Positions 8,641 through 17,300 of a stretch of 64,000 bases of DNA are shown piece by piece; positions within the stretch are counted from its first letter, which is position 1, and every line of letters starts with the position of its first letter. Origin of the DNA: RUG100 sp034927505 (GTDB taxonomy: Bacteria > Bacillota > Clostridia > Peptostreptococcales > Anaerovoracaceae). The stretch is from contig JAYFPY010000030.1 in the NCBI GenBank assembly GCA_034927505.1, positions 5,488-69,487 of the forward strand. The letters are read 5' to 3'. Below the pieces are notes generated by a model. The model saw only the letters and a program-made list of their open reading frames with translations. It was not told the origin of the DNA and ran no database searches. Position numbers and translations under genes: made by a program.

Positions 8641-9732
8641 TTGAACAGCAAAAGAGCATACAATTTTTCGGCAGGACCGTCGATGCTGCCCCTTTCAGTA
8701 ATGGAAGATGTTGCGGCAGGTCTGACAAACTACAACGGATGCGGTGAATCCGTATTGGAAATGAGCCACAGATCCAAGGAATTCAGCAAGATCCTTGAAG
8801 ATGCGACTACAAATCTAAAGACACTTTTAAAGGTGCCTGACAACTATAAGATCCTGTTTTTACAGGGCGGCGGCACGCTGCAGTTTTCGATGGTGGCATT
8901 GAACCTGATGAGAAAATCAAAAAAAGCAGACTACATCGTCAGCGGATCATGGGCAAAGAAGGCGGCCAAAGAGGCATCCAAGTTTGGAGACGTTAAGGTG
9001 GTTGCAAGTTCTGAAGAAGATACATATACATATATCCCGAGAGTCGGAAAGGAAGATTTCAGACCGGATGCGGATTATGTGCATATAACATTCAACAATA
9101 CGATATACGGTACGCATTTCAATGATTACATTCCTGATACGGGAGATATCCCTCTTGTGGCGGATATGTCTTCATGCATACTGTCTGAAGAGATCGATGT
9201 ATCAAAGTTCGGACTCATTTATGCCGGGGCTCAGAAAAACGTAGCCCCTGCGGGAGTGACGATCGCGATCATCAGAGAAGATCTTATAGGTTTTGCTGAT
9301 GAAAAGTGTCCTGTATATCTGGATTACAAAACACATGCAGATCATGATTCCACATATAATACGCCGCCGTGTTTCTGCATATATGTGGCAGGCGAAGTGT
9401 TCAAACATCTGATCAAACAGGGCGGAGTCAAAGCCATGCATGATTTGGATGTGCGAAAGGCTGATAAACTGTACAGTTATATCGACAGCAGCGATCTGTA
9501 CAACTGTCCGGTGGCAAAGGAAGACAGATCTCTAATGAATGTAGTATTCGTAACGGGAGACAGCGACCTGGACAAGAAATTCGTAGCAGCGGCAAGAGAA
9601 GAGAACATGCATAATCTGAACGGACACAGGTCCATCGGAGGAATGAGAGCCAGCATATACAATGCTATGCCGGAAGAAGGCGTTGATACTCTCATAGCAT
9701 TCATGAAAAAGTTTGAGGAAGAAAATAAATGA
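8641..9732 (+). CDS. serC: Phosphoserine aminotransferase
   Basis: A PLP-dependent class V aminotransferase that converts 3-phosphohydroxypyruvate and glutamate to O-phosphoserine. The N terminus NSKRAYNFSAGPSMLPLSV is diagnostic, and the PLP-binding Lys is in YAGAQKNVAPAGVT. The TTG at 8641 is chosen because GGAGGTGA lies the ideal distance upstream (8628-8635) and gives 363 residues, the usual family length; an ATG at 8626 and a TTG at 8608 are less likely. The stop overlaps the apgM start (ATGA), so the two are coupled. It supplies the second step after SerA. Confidence 0.95.
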   Translation: MNSKRAYNFSAGPSMLPLSVMEDVAAGLTNYNGCGESVLEMSHRSKEFSKILEDATTNLKTLLKVPDNYKILFLQGGGTLQFSMVALNLMRKSKKADYIVSGSWAKKAAKEASKFGDVKVVASSEEDTYTYIPRVGKEDFRPDADYVHITFNNTIYGTHFNDYIPDTGDIPLVADMSSCILSEEIDVSKFGLIYAGAQKNVAPAGVTIAIIREDLIGFADEKCPVYLDYKTHADHDSTYNTPPCFCIYVAGEVFKHLIKQGGVKAMHDLDVRKADKLYSYIDSSDLYNCPVAKEDRSLMNVVFVTGDSDLDKKFVAAAREENMHNLNGHRSIGGMRASIYNAMPEEGVDTLIAFMKKFEEENK

Positions 9733-10946
9733 AATATTTAATAGTGGTTCCCGACGGTGCGGGAGATGACAGCGTAGATAGACTGAACGGGAAAACTCCT
9801 TTGGAAGTGGCGGACATGCCGTTCATAGACAGTTTGGCCGCAAAAGGAGAAGTCGGGACGGTAAAGACTATACCGCCGGGCGTGGCGCCGGGCAGCGATG
9901 CTGCCAATCTGTCAGTCATGGGATATGACCCGGCTGTATATCTGACGGGAAGATCTCCGCTGGAAGCAGCCAGTATAGGCATAGACATGTCTGATACAGA
10001 TGTGGCTTTCCGGACCAACATAATCACGCTGGAGGGCGACGGAGATTACGAGGATCTGACCATAAAGGATCACAGCTCCGGGGACATTACGACTGAAGAG
10101 GCAGATCAGCTGATAAAGGCTGTAAATGATGCTTTTGGCAGTGACAGGATACATTTCTATACTGGAGTCAGCTATCGTCACTGCATGATAGTACACAACG
10201 GGAGGACGGATTTTCAGCTTACGCCTCCTCACGATGTCCTGGGGCAGCGGGTAGGTGACAACATGCCGAAGGGCGAAGGCAGCGAGTTCATTGCAGAAAT
10301 GATGAAAAAGAGCTATGAGATCCTGAAGGATCATCCGGTCAACAAGGACAGAATAAAGAGAGGCCTGAACCCGGCCAACACGATCTGGATCTGGGGACAG
10401 GGAACAAAACCTGCTCTATCATCCTTCTATGACAAATACGGCATCACAGGCACGGCTATCTCGGCGGTGGATCTCATAAAAGGGATCGCCATATGCGCCG
10501 GACTGGATTCTGTGGATGTGGAAGGCGCGACCGGTACTCTCCATACCAACTTTGACGGAAAAGCCAAAGCGGCAATAAGAGAATTCAACGACGGAAAAGA
10601 TTTCGTGTACATGCATCTGGAAGGACCGGATGAATGTTCCCATCAGGGAGATATGGACGGCAAGATCACATGTCTTCATGATATAGACCAGAAGATCGTA
10701 AAACCGATATGCGGATGTCTGGAAGGGCTGGGCGATGATTACAGTGTGCTGGTGGTGCCCGACCACAGAACGCCGCTGGCCATAAGGACTCATTCGTCAG
10801 ATCCTGTTCCTTTCGTGATCTTCAGGAGCAGCGATGTAAAAGATGAAGACGAAACCAGAGGATTCAATGAAAGATCCGGAAAGACAGGAAAATATTTTGA
10901 CAGCGGATTTGAGCTGGCGGACTACTTTTTTGGAGTGAGGGAATGA
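9729..10946 (+). CDS. apgM: Cofactor-independent phosphoglycerate mutase, archaeal ApgM type
   Basis: A 405-residue alkaline-phosphatase-superfamily enzyme that interconverts 3- and 2-phosphoglycerate without bisphosphoglycerate. The N-terminal metal site VVPDGAGDD and the PGSDAANLSVMGYDP and TGRSPLEAASIG motifs are clear; metal-binding His/Asp occur in HLEGPDECSHQGD and VVPDHRTP. This subfamily is short (about 400 residues) compared with the ~510-residue GpmI. The ATG overlaps the serC stop by four bases and its own stop overlaps the dacF start in the same way. Placement beside serC puts it at the 3-phosphoglycerate branch point between glycolysis and serine synthesis. Confidence 0.93.
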   Translation: MKYLIVVPDGAGDDSVDRLNGKTPLEVADMPFIDSLAAKGEVGTVKTIPPGVAPGSDAANLSVMGYDPAVYLTGRSPLEAASIGIDMSDTDVAFRTNIITLEGDGDYEDLTIKDHSSGDITTEEADQLIKAVNDAFGSDRIHFYTGVSYRHCMIVHNGRTDFQLTPPHDVLGQRVGDNMPKGEGSEFIAEMMKKSYEILKDHPVNKDRIKRGLNPANTIWIWGQGTKPALSSFYDKYGITGTAISAVDLIKGIAICAGLDSVDVEGATGTLHTNFDGKAKAAIREFNDGKDFVYMHLEGPDECSHQGDMDGKITCLHDIDQKIVKPICGCLEGLGDDYSVLVVPDHRTPLAIRTHSSDPVPFVIFRSSDVKDEDETRGFNERSGKTGKYFDSGFELADYFFGVRE

Positions 10947-12301
10947 AGAAAAAATCTATATCGATTTTAATAATTCTGATGGTACTGCTTGTTGTTCAGG
11001 CAGTACCTGTTTTTGCGGCTGAGGATGACCCGCCGAAGACCGACTGCGGAGCCGCTCTTCTTATGGATGCTAAGACCGGCGAAGTTCTGTACGAAAGCAA
11101 CAGTACAAAAGCAATGCAGCCGGCTTCTTTGACAAAGATGATGACGGCTCTTCTGGTGGTGGAAAACTTGGACATGAACGATACTGTTACAGTACCTAAG
11201 GAGGCTGTCGGCATTACGGGAAACAACATCGGGCTGAAAGAAGGCGAAGTCTTCACTGTGGAGCAGCTGCTCAATGCACTAATGATCTATTCGGCCAACG
11301 ATGCGGCTGTGGCTCTCGGCATCAAGGTGTCAGGAAATATAGACAGCTTTCTGGCGTTGATGAATGAAAAGGCCGCAAAGCTAGGCATGAATGACACTCA
11401 CTATATCAGCCCCAACGGACTGGTGGAGAGTACCAGCCATATAACTACAGCAAAAGATATCAGCATAATTGCGCGTGAGGTACTGCGCAGCAAGACTTTG
11501 TCAAAAATCGTATGCAAGACCAAGTATACCATCCCGCAGACCAATATGAGCAAGGAAAGAAAACTCAAGAGCACAAACAAACTGTTGTATGACACCAAGC
11601 ATAAAATACAAGTGAACGGTCAGACAAGGACTCCAAAATACGAGGGTGCAGAAGGAATAAAGACCGGATTCATGAATGCCAGCGGCTATTGTCTTGCTGC
11701 GGCTGTAGAACGTGACGGAACGCAGTTTATCGCAGTAGTAATGGATGCGGGGACGGACCTGGCAAGGTATTCCAACGCCATTTCCATGCTGGATTACGGA
11801 TTTGACAATTACTATACATACAAGCTGATGGATAAAGGCGCTGAATGCGGAAGAGTGAAGGTAAAATACGGACACAACACATTCGTACAGACCGAAGCTG
11901 CAGGCGGTGCTTACGCCACGCTGCCAAAACAGGCCAGCAAAGACGTGGCTGAGTCAAAAGTGTCTTTGGACAGCAATGTCAAAGCTCCGATAAAAAAAGG
12001 GACCAAAGTCGGAGTGGTAAATATATATGAAAACGGGGAAAAGACAGGTACCGCAGATATAGTCATAACGAAGACGGTAAAGAAGGGCGGTCCGTGGTCT
12101 GCCTGGTATATTTCGGATATTGCTTTCATAATAATATGTGCGGTGGTGCTGCTGCTGATCATCCTGCTGATAATGCGGGGAACGGGCAGAAAGAAAAGAA
12201 AGAGAAAACAGGAATTCGAAAAACGAAAGGCAAGAGAACACAGAGCAAGAGAAATAGCCGCCGAGCGTGCTGACAAGCAGAGAAGGGAATGGCCTTATTA
12301 A
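10943..12301 (+). CDS. dacF: D-alanyl-D-alanine carboxypeptidase (low-molecular-weight PBP)
   Basis: A 452-residue secreted and membrane-tethered S11-family carboxypeptidase that trims the terminal D-Ala from peptidoglycan stem peptides. It has a signal peptide (1-26), the nucleophile motif SLTK (S62, K65), the SxN motif YSAND and the KTG triad in EGIKTGFMN. A PBP5-type C-terminal beta domain follows at ~305-385. The C terminus has a true transmembrane helix (~390-415) and a charged tail (KKRKRKQEFEKR), instead of the amphipathic anchor of classical PBP5. The start overlaps the apgM stop by four bases; uvrC begins directly after its stop. Confidence 0.93.
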   Translation: MKKKSISILIILMVLLVVQAVPVFAAEDDPPKTDCGAALLMDAKTGEVLYESNSTKAMQPASLTKMMTALLVVENLDMNDTVTVPKEAVGITGNNIGLKEGEVFTVEQLLNALMIYSANDAAVALGIKVSGNIDSFLALMNEKAAKLGMNDTHYISPNGLVESTSHITTAKDISIIAREVLRSKTLSKIVCKTKYTIPQTNMSKERKLKSTNKLLYDTKHKIQVNGQTRTPKYEGAEGIKTGFMNASGYCLAAAVERDGTQFIAVVMDAGTDLARYSNAISMLDYGFDNYYTYKLMDKGAECGRVKVKYGHNTFVQTEAAGGAYATLPKQASKDVAESKVSLDSNVKAPIKKGTKVGVVNIYENGEKTGTADIVITKTVKKGGPWSAWYISDIAFIIICAVVLLLIILLIMRGTGRKKRKRKQEFEKRKAREHRAREIAAERADKQRREWPY

Positions 12302-14149
12302 ATGTTCGATATACAGGAAAACCTGAAAAAACTCCCGGCTTCTCCGGGAGTTTATATTCATAAGGATAAACTGGGGCAGGTGATATATGTAGGCAAAGCC
12401 ATATCGCTGAGAAACCGTGTGCGCCAGTATTTCCAGTCGTCGAAAAATATGGACCGAAAGGTCAGAGCCATGGTCGGACATATAGCGGAGTTTGAATACA
12501 TTACTTGCGGAAGTGAAATGGAAGCTTTCATCCTGGAGTGCAATCTCATAAAAAAATACAGGCCGAAGTATAATGTCCTGCTTCGCGATGACAAAACATA
12601 TCCGTATATCAAGATCACTACTGCCAGCGAAAAATACCCCCGAGTACTGAAGACCAGGATGATCGGGAGAGAGGGCGACAGATATTTCGGGCCTTACTCC
12701 GATGCAGGAGCGGTCAATCAGATGATCGATCTGCTCAACAGTATATACAGACTGAAAAGGTGTTCGGCGCAGAAATTCACGAAAGGGTTTCGCCCCTGTC
12801 TGAATTATCATATCGGGCAGTGCGACGGGATATGTACCGGCAAAGTGGACCGGGAAAAATATCTTGAACGTGTGGGATCGGCTTTGGATTATCTGAAAGG
12901 CAGAAACAGAAAGATAACAGACTACCTGAAAGAGAATATGGAAAAAGCCAGCCAGAAAATGGACTATGAAAAGGCGGCGGTATATCGGGATTATCTCCGG
13001 GCTGCGGAGTCTCTGTCGGAAAAACAGAGAGTCGTGCTGAAGGCGGACAAGGATATGGATGTTGTTCTGTCTGCCGGAGACGGGCACGTGGTCCTGTTTT
13101 TCATACGGGGCGGCAAGCTGACTGGGAGAGAGACATACGAGATGGCCCGTGGACCGGGAGACAGCAGCAGAGACGTCATAGGTGCTTTTCTAAAGCTGCA
13201 CTACGGCGAACAGGCGGGTGGCCCTTCGGAGATACTGCTGAAAGAGCTGCCGGAAGAAACTGGAATGACCGGAGAGTATTTGTCGGATCTGTGGGGCAGG
13301 AAGGTCATTATCACAGCGCCTCAAAAAGGTGAAAAGAAGGCACTGTTGGACATGGCGGACAAAGATGTGAAGGAGATGACCAAGACCATCGATGCCAGGG
13401 AGAAAAACAGGCAGGAACGGGAGACTGCTCTTGGAAGCCAGATGCACGATGTACTGTCCGTATATGGCGACCGCGGCCGATATGACGGCCAAAAGTACCG
13501 AGTCGAGGCTTACGATATCTCGAATACCAACGGAGTGGACACTGTGGGGGCCATGGTGGTATTTACCGGATCCAAACCGGACAAAAAATCATACAGAAGG
13601 TTCAAAGTCAGGACGGCGGCGGCTTCCGACGACTACGGCAGCATGCAGGAGGTCCTTGAAAGAAGGCTGAAGAGGGCTGAGGCCGGCGACCCGGGATTCA
13701 GCACCATGCCCGATGCATTCCTCATAGACGGAGGCAGGGGACATGTTGCGGCGGCCAGGGCCGTGATGGATGAAATGAATATCGAAATACCGGTATTCGG
13801 GATGGCTAAGGATGACAGTCACCGTACGAGAGCACTGGTATGGGAAAGAAATGGACGGTTCTATGAAGAGGAACTGCGCAGATTCCCGCTGCTGTTCAAA
13901 TATATCGGGACTATACAGGAAGAAGTCCATCGCTTTGCCATAGACTATCACAGAGGACTGCGGGACAAAGGAAAACTCCGATCGGTCCTGGACGAGATAC
14001 CGGGAGTGGGGCCGGTAAAGAGAAATGCCCTGCTGGCAGAGCTGGGAAGCGTGGAAAACATCCGGAAAGCCGACGTCGAGCAGCTGTTGAAAGCGGACGG
14101 TATCACTGAAAAGCTGGCGAAAGCCATAATAGAATATTTTCGTTGCTAA
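12302..14149 (+). CDS. uvrC: UvrABC excinuclease subunit C
   Basis: A 615-residue nucleotide excision repair endonuclease that makes both incisions around a lesion marked by UvrAB. An N-terminal GIY-YIG domain (GVYIHKDKLGQVIYVGKAISLRNRV split over 17-41), a Cys-containing linker (RCSAQKF, CLNYHIGQCDGIC), a UVR motif (~205-240), an RNase-H-like nuclease domain (VEAYDISNTNG, DAFLIDGGRGH) and two helix-hairpin-helix units (DEIPGVGPVKRNALL) are all present. Full length for the family. It starts one base after the dacF stop with AGAAGGGA as SD in the dacF coding end, so it is the last gene of the serC operon. Confidence 0.97.
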   Translation: MFDIQENLKKLPASPGVYIHKDKLGQVIYVGKAISLRNRVRQYFQSSKNMDRKVRAMVGHIAEFEYITCGSEMEAFILECNLIKKYRPKYNVLLRDDKTYPYIKITTASEKYPRVLKTRMIGREGDRYFGPYSDAGAVNQMIDLLNSIYRLKRCSAQKFTKGFRPCLNYHIGQCDGICTGKVDREKYLERVGSALDYLKGRNRKITDYLKENMEKASQKMDYEKAAVYRDYLRAAESLSEKQRVVLKADKDMDVVLSAGDGHVVLFFIRGGKLTGRETYEMARGPGDSSRDVIGAFLKLHYGEQAGGPSEILLKELPEETGMTGEYLSDLWGRKVIITAPQKGEKKALLDMADKDVKEMTKTIDAREKNRQERETALGSQMHDVLSVYGDRGRYDGQKYRVEAYDISNTNGVDTVGAMVVFTGSKPDKKSYRRFKVRTAAASDDYGSMQEVLERRLKRAEAGDPGFSTMPDAFLIDGGRGHVAAARAVMDEMNIEIPVFGMAKDDSHRTRALVWERNGRFYEEELRRFPLLFKYIGTIQEEVHRFAIDYHRGLRDKGKLRSVLDEIPGVGPVKRNALLAELGSVENIRKADVEQLLKADGITEKLAKAIIEYFRC

Positions 14150-14205
14150 TGGACGGTTAAAATGATATAGTAACGTTGTAGAGTATTATCAATGGAGGAG
14201 ATGAA

Positions 14206-14472
14206 ATGGCTAAAGAAGCAGCACAGGTAGTAACGCTGGAGTTCGACGACGGAAAAGAAGTGGAGTGCACATTGGAAGGCGTGTTCACTTCGGAAGAACA
14301 GGACTATATAGCGCTGGTGCCCGATGATCGCTCAGGCGATGTATATATTTATAAATATATCGAGAAGGAAGATGGTGACTACTATTTCGAAGATGAGACC
14401 GACGAAGAAAAATTCAACAAGGCCGTCGGTGCATATGAGAAATTGAAAGGTCACAAATCACAGGAGGATTAA
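14206..14472 (+). CDS. DUF1292 protein, first of a tandem pair
   Basis: An 88-residue acidic protein of the DUF1292 (YrzB) family, function unknown. It shows the pattern VTLEFDDGKEVECTLEGVF, then EEQDYIALVPDD, then YIYKYIEKEDGDYYFEDETDEEKF. A strong SD (GGAGGAG) precedes the ATG. It is followed two bases after its stop by a second copy of the same family, so the pair is an operon of diverged paralogues. In other Firmicutes the family often lies beside yrrK and yrzL; here it follows uvrC. Confidence 0.85.
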   Translation: MAKEAAQVVTLEFDDGKEVECTLEGVFTSEEQDYIALVPDDRSGDVYIYKYIEKEDGDYYFEDETDEEKFNKAVGAYEKLKGHKSQED

Positions 14473-14474
14473 AG

Positions 14475-14759
14475 ATGGCAAATAATAACAATGAAGAAAA
14501 GGAATATGTGACACTGGAATTCGAAGATGAAGACGGAAATATGGAAGAGATCGAATACACTGTGGAGAACTTTGTGGACGTAGGAGATCAGTCGTATATA
14601 GTTCTGGTCCAGACAGAGCAGGAAGATGCAATAGAGTTCTACAGATTCGACGAGATCGGAGACGAGGCGGAGCTGAATCCGATAGAGGACGAGGATGAAT
14701 TCAAGGCGGTCATTTCCAAACTGCGTGAAACCGGATACGACATCAAAATCGAAAGCTAG
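14475..14759 (+). CDS. DUF1292 protein, second of a tandem pair
   Basis: A 94-residue very acidic protein, paralogue of the preceding gene. It shares VTLEFEDEDGN, DVGDQSYIVLVQTE, EFYRFDEI and EDEDEFKAVISKL. The SD (GGAGGAT) overlaps the end of the first gene. The second copy has a shorter loop before the last strand. Both are likely cytoplasmic; no function should be claimed. Confidence 0.85.
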   Translation: MANNNNEEKEYVTLEFEDEDGNMEEIEYTVENFVDVGDQSYIVLVQTEQEDAIEFYRFDEIGDEAELNPIEDEDEFKAVISKLRETGYDIKIES

Positions 14760-14764
14760 ATTCA

Positions 14765-14790
14765 GCGCCCTGAGTCATCAGGGCGTTTTA
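14765..14790 (+). terminator. Terminator after the DUF1292 pair
   Basis: CGCCCTGA, 4-base loop, TCAGGGCG, then TTTTAT. Confidence 0.8.
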
Positions 14791-14807
14791 TATTGCGAGG
14801 TATAAAA

Positions 14808-16187
14808 ATGAAAAACTACGATATTATCATAGCCGGTGCGGGAGCATCGGGAGTATTCATGTCATACGAGCTGACGAAGATAAAGAACAGCGCAAAAGTG
14901 TTGATGATAGACAAGGGAAGCTCTCTGGAAAAAAGGATCTGTCCCATCAGTGCGGGCAGGACAGAAAAGTGCGTAAAGTGCGAACCCTGCCACATCATGA
15001 ACGGGTACGGAGGTGCAGGCACTCTGTCGGACGGCAAATACAACATCACCACGGAATTCGGCGGCGAGCTGCACAGATATGTGGGCAAGAAGAAAGCCAT
15101 GGAGCTGATGGAGTATGTCGATAAGGTACTCTGCGAGAACGGAGGCGCTTCGGCAAAGCTATACTCTACGGCCAGTTCTGAATTGAAAACAACAGCATTG
15201 CGCAACAATCTGCATCTGCTTCAGGCAAAGGTAAGACATCTGGGAACAGACAGGAACAAGGGCATACTGGCAAAGATATATGATTATACAAAGGAGCGGA
15301 TAGATCATGTTTTCGATACAACTATCACAGATGTGGAGAAAACAGATGACGGCTTTATCGTTCATACAAATGACGGCAAAGAATATTCGTGCACAGATCT
15401 GATCCTTGCCACAGGAAGATCCGGATCCTCCTGGATAGCAGATGTCTGCAGCAAAATGGGCATCGATCAGAGGAGCAATCAGGTGGACATAGGAGTTCGT
15501 GTTGAGCTCCCCGCTGAGGTGTTCAAACACATCACCGATGATGTATATGAAAGCAAGATCGTATACAAGACTGAAAAATACAATGATATGATCAGGACAT
15601 TCTGTATGAATCCTTACGGAGAGGTAGTAGCGGAAAATACCAACGGGATCGTGACTGTGAACGGACACAGTTATGATAATCCTGAACTGCATACTGAAAA
15701 TACGAATTTTGCCCTGCTGGTTTCCAATAAATTCACCGAGCCGTTTGAAAACAGCAATGAATACGGCGAGTCCATAGCAAAGCTGTCTAATATGCTGGGC
15801 GGCGGAGTCCTGATGCAGCGGTTCGGGGACCTGGTAAAGGGCAGGAGGAGCAGCGACAGGCGTATGGAGAAATGTTTTACAAGGCCGACTCTGAAAGCCA
15901 CGCCCGGCGATCTCAGCCTGGTGATACCGAAGAGACAATTGGACAATATCATCGAAATGATATATCAGTTGGACAAGATCGCACCGGGAACGGCAAATGA
16001 AGACACTCTGCTGTACGGAGTGGAAGTTAAATTTTATAATTCCAGGGTCGCAGTAGACAAGGATCTGGAGACGAAGATCAAAGGGCTGTATGCTCTGGGA
16101 GACGGGTCCGGAGTTACTCATTCTCTGTCACAGGCCAGTGCCAGCGGAGTTTATGCTGCAAGGATCCTGGCGGACAAATACAAATAG
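14808..16187 (+). CDS. Uncharacterised FAD-dependent oxidoreductase (COG2509 type)
   Basis: A 459-residue flavoprotein. The dinucleotide motif IIIAGAGASG (5-14) is followed by an acidic MIDKGSSLEKR. A Cys-rich stretch of the COG2509 family appears at ~50-65 (CPISAGRTEKCVKCEPC), then a Gly-rich NGYGGAGTLSDGKYN. The second FAD segment is near the C terminus (LYALGDGSGVTHSLSQASASGVYAA). The reaction is not known. The ATG at 14808 is preferred over an in-frame TTG at 14793 because GAGGT precedes it at good spacing and the Rossmann strand then starts at once. It is monocistronic, ending at a bidirectional terminator shared with tRNA-Leu. Confidence 0.87.
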   Translation: MKNYDIIIAGAGASGVFMSYELTKIKNSAKVLMIDKGSSLEKRICPISAGRTEKCVKCEPCHIMNGYGGAGTLSDGKYNITTEFGGELHRYVGKKKAMELMEYVDKVLCENGGASAKLYSTASSELKTTALRNNLHLLQAKVRHLGTDRNKGILAKIYDYTKERIDHVFDTTITDVEKTDDGFIVHTNDGKEYSCTDLILATGRSGSSWIADVCSKMGIDQRSNQVDIGVRVELPAEVFKHITDDVYESKIVYKTEKYNDMIRTFCMNPYGEVVAENTNGIVTVNGHSYDNPELHTENTNFALLVSNKFTEPFENSNEYGESIAKLSNMLGGGVLMQRFGDLVKGRRSSDRRMEKCFTRPTLKATPGDLSLVIPKRQLDNIIEMIYQLDKIAPGTANEDTLLYGVEVKFYNSRVAVDKDLETKIKGLYALGDGSGVTHSLSQASASGVYAARILADKYK

Positions 16188-16233
16188 AAAACACAAAAAA
16201 GAACGGTATGTGAAAAAAGAAGCCCATGAAAAA

Positions 16234-16260
16234 AGAAACCTTGTTGAAGGTTTCTTTTTC
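16234..16260. terminator. Bidirectional terminator between the FAD gene and tRNA-Leu
   Basis: AGAAACCTT, 4-base loop, AAGGTTTCT with A-run on the left and T-run on the right, so it can serve both converging units. Confidence 0.85.
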
Positions 16261-16347
16261 TGGTGCGGATAAAGAGATTCGAACTCCCATGAATGTTACT
16301 TCACACGGACCTGAACCGTGCGCGTCTGCCAATTCCGCCATATCCGC
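16261..16347 (-). tRNA. tRNA-Leu (anticodon CAG), CCA encoded
   Basis: The reverse strand folds into a class II tRNA. The acceptor stem is GCGGATA/TATCCGC with discriminator A and an encoded CCA. The D-arm is GGCGGAATTGGCAGACGC, the anticodon stem-loop has loop TTCAGGT (anticodon CAG), the variable arm is long (GTGAAGTAACATTCATG), and the T-loop reads GTTCGAATC. The long variable arm and discriminator A are right for leucine. It reads CUG codons, which are abundant in this window. A strong promoter lies directly upstream and a terminator directly downstream. Confidence 0.97.
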
Positions 16348-16380
16348 AAAAGGCTGCGCTGAATTTTCAGCAACATTGAT

Positions 16381-16409
16381 ATAATATGATAAATATACAC
16401 TTTTGTCAA
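16381..16409 (-). promoter_or_regulatory. Strong promoter of tRNA-Leu
   Basis: On the reverse strand, consensus TTGACA (16409-16404), 17-base spacer, TATTAT (16386-16381), about 34 bases before the mature tRNA 5' end. Confidence 0.85.
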
Positions 16410-16420
16410 TACAATATTTG

Positions 16421-16429
16421 TGTTAAAAT
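16421..16429 (+). promoter_or_regulatory. Extended -10 of the GH25 gene
   Basis: TGTTAAAAT ends seven bases before the ATG at 16437, so the transcript may begin at or next to the start codon. Its -35 region overlaps that of the divergent tRNA-Leu promoter. Confidence 0.45.
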
Positions 16430-16436
16430 CGGATAC

Positions 16437-17201
16437 ATGAAAAGAAAAAGTAAAAAGAAACGAAAAAAGATTAAAATACGTCTGAATAAAGTCACTTTGA
16501 TATGCATCGCAGTCATTGCGGCGGTGGTGATCGCCGGAGCTGTACAGATCCACAACTACTTCAGCATAGCTGTTTCAGATACAGGCGACTACAGGATAAA
16601 AGGCGTGGATGTATCCTCATATCAGGGCAATATCGACTGGGATGTGCTGGCGGACCAGGGTATCGCGTTTGCCTTCATAAAGGCGACAGAGGGCAGCAGC
16701 CATGTGGATAAAAAGTTCAGCTATAACTGGAAGAATGCGGCGAAGACAGACCTTAGGATCGGAGCTTATCATTTCATGAGTTTCGAGACCTCGGGCAACA
16801 AGCAGGCAGCCAATTTCATCAAAAATGTGAAATCGACAGGCAATATGCTGCCTCCGGTCATCGATGTAGAATTCTACGGCAGTTTTGAATCAAAGCATCC
16901 GTCAAAGGAGGTCATCTATAATACTCTTGAGACGATGATGGACGCCCTTGAAGAAGAATATGGGAAAAAGCCCGTCATATATACTACGACGTATATATAC
17001 GAGACCTATCTGGCCGGAAGGTATGATAATGATATATGGATATCGGATCCGGAAATGGTTCAGCCTCTCATCGATGGTACAAAGTGGACATTTTGTCAGT
17101 ACTCTTTTGAAGGCGTGATGAAGGGATACAGCGGTAATCTGAAACATATCGATTTGGACGTGTTCAACGGCAGCCGCATGGATTTCTTCAGATATGACTG
17201 A
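16437..17201 (+). CDS. GH25-family lysozyme/muramidase, membrane-anchored
   Basis: A 254-residue cell-wall hydrolase. After a basic N terminus (KRKSKKKRKKIKIR) and one transmembrane helix (~20-40) comes a complete GH25 domain (~60-250). The catalytic motifs are GVDVSSYQGNIDW (Asp), AFIKATEGSS, IGAYHFMSF and PPVIDVEFYGS (Asp-x-Glu), with the closing WTFCQYSFEG. GH25 enzymes cut the MurNAc-GlcNAc bond. The ATG at 16437 is chosen because the upstream in-frame ATG (16386) lies inside the promoter region. No SD precedes it, in line with a leaderless mRNA. Confidence 0.9.
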   Translation: MKRKSKKKRKKIKIRLNKVTLICIAVIAAVVIAGAVQIHNYFSIAVSDTGDYRIKGVDVSSYQGNIDWDVLADQGIAFAFIKATEGSSHVDKKFSYNWKNAAKTDLRIGAYHFMSFETSGNKQAANFIKNVKSTGNMLPPVIDVEFYGSFESKHPSKEVIYNTLETMMDALEEEYGKKPVIYTTTYIYETYLAGRYDNDIWISDPEMVQPLIDGTKWTFCQYSFEGVMKGYSGNLKHIDLDVFNGSRMDFFRYD

Positions 17202-17300
17202 AAACCATAAGCCTATTACAAATCCTTCACATAGTCTACATATTTCTCCAATAGAATGCATCATGTTGAAAAAAGAAAGAGACATGATACGGAGGAAATG

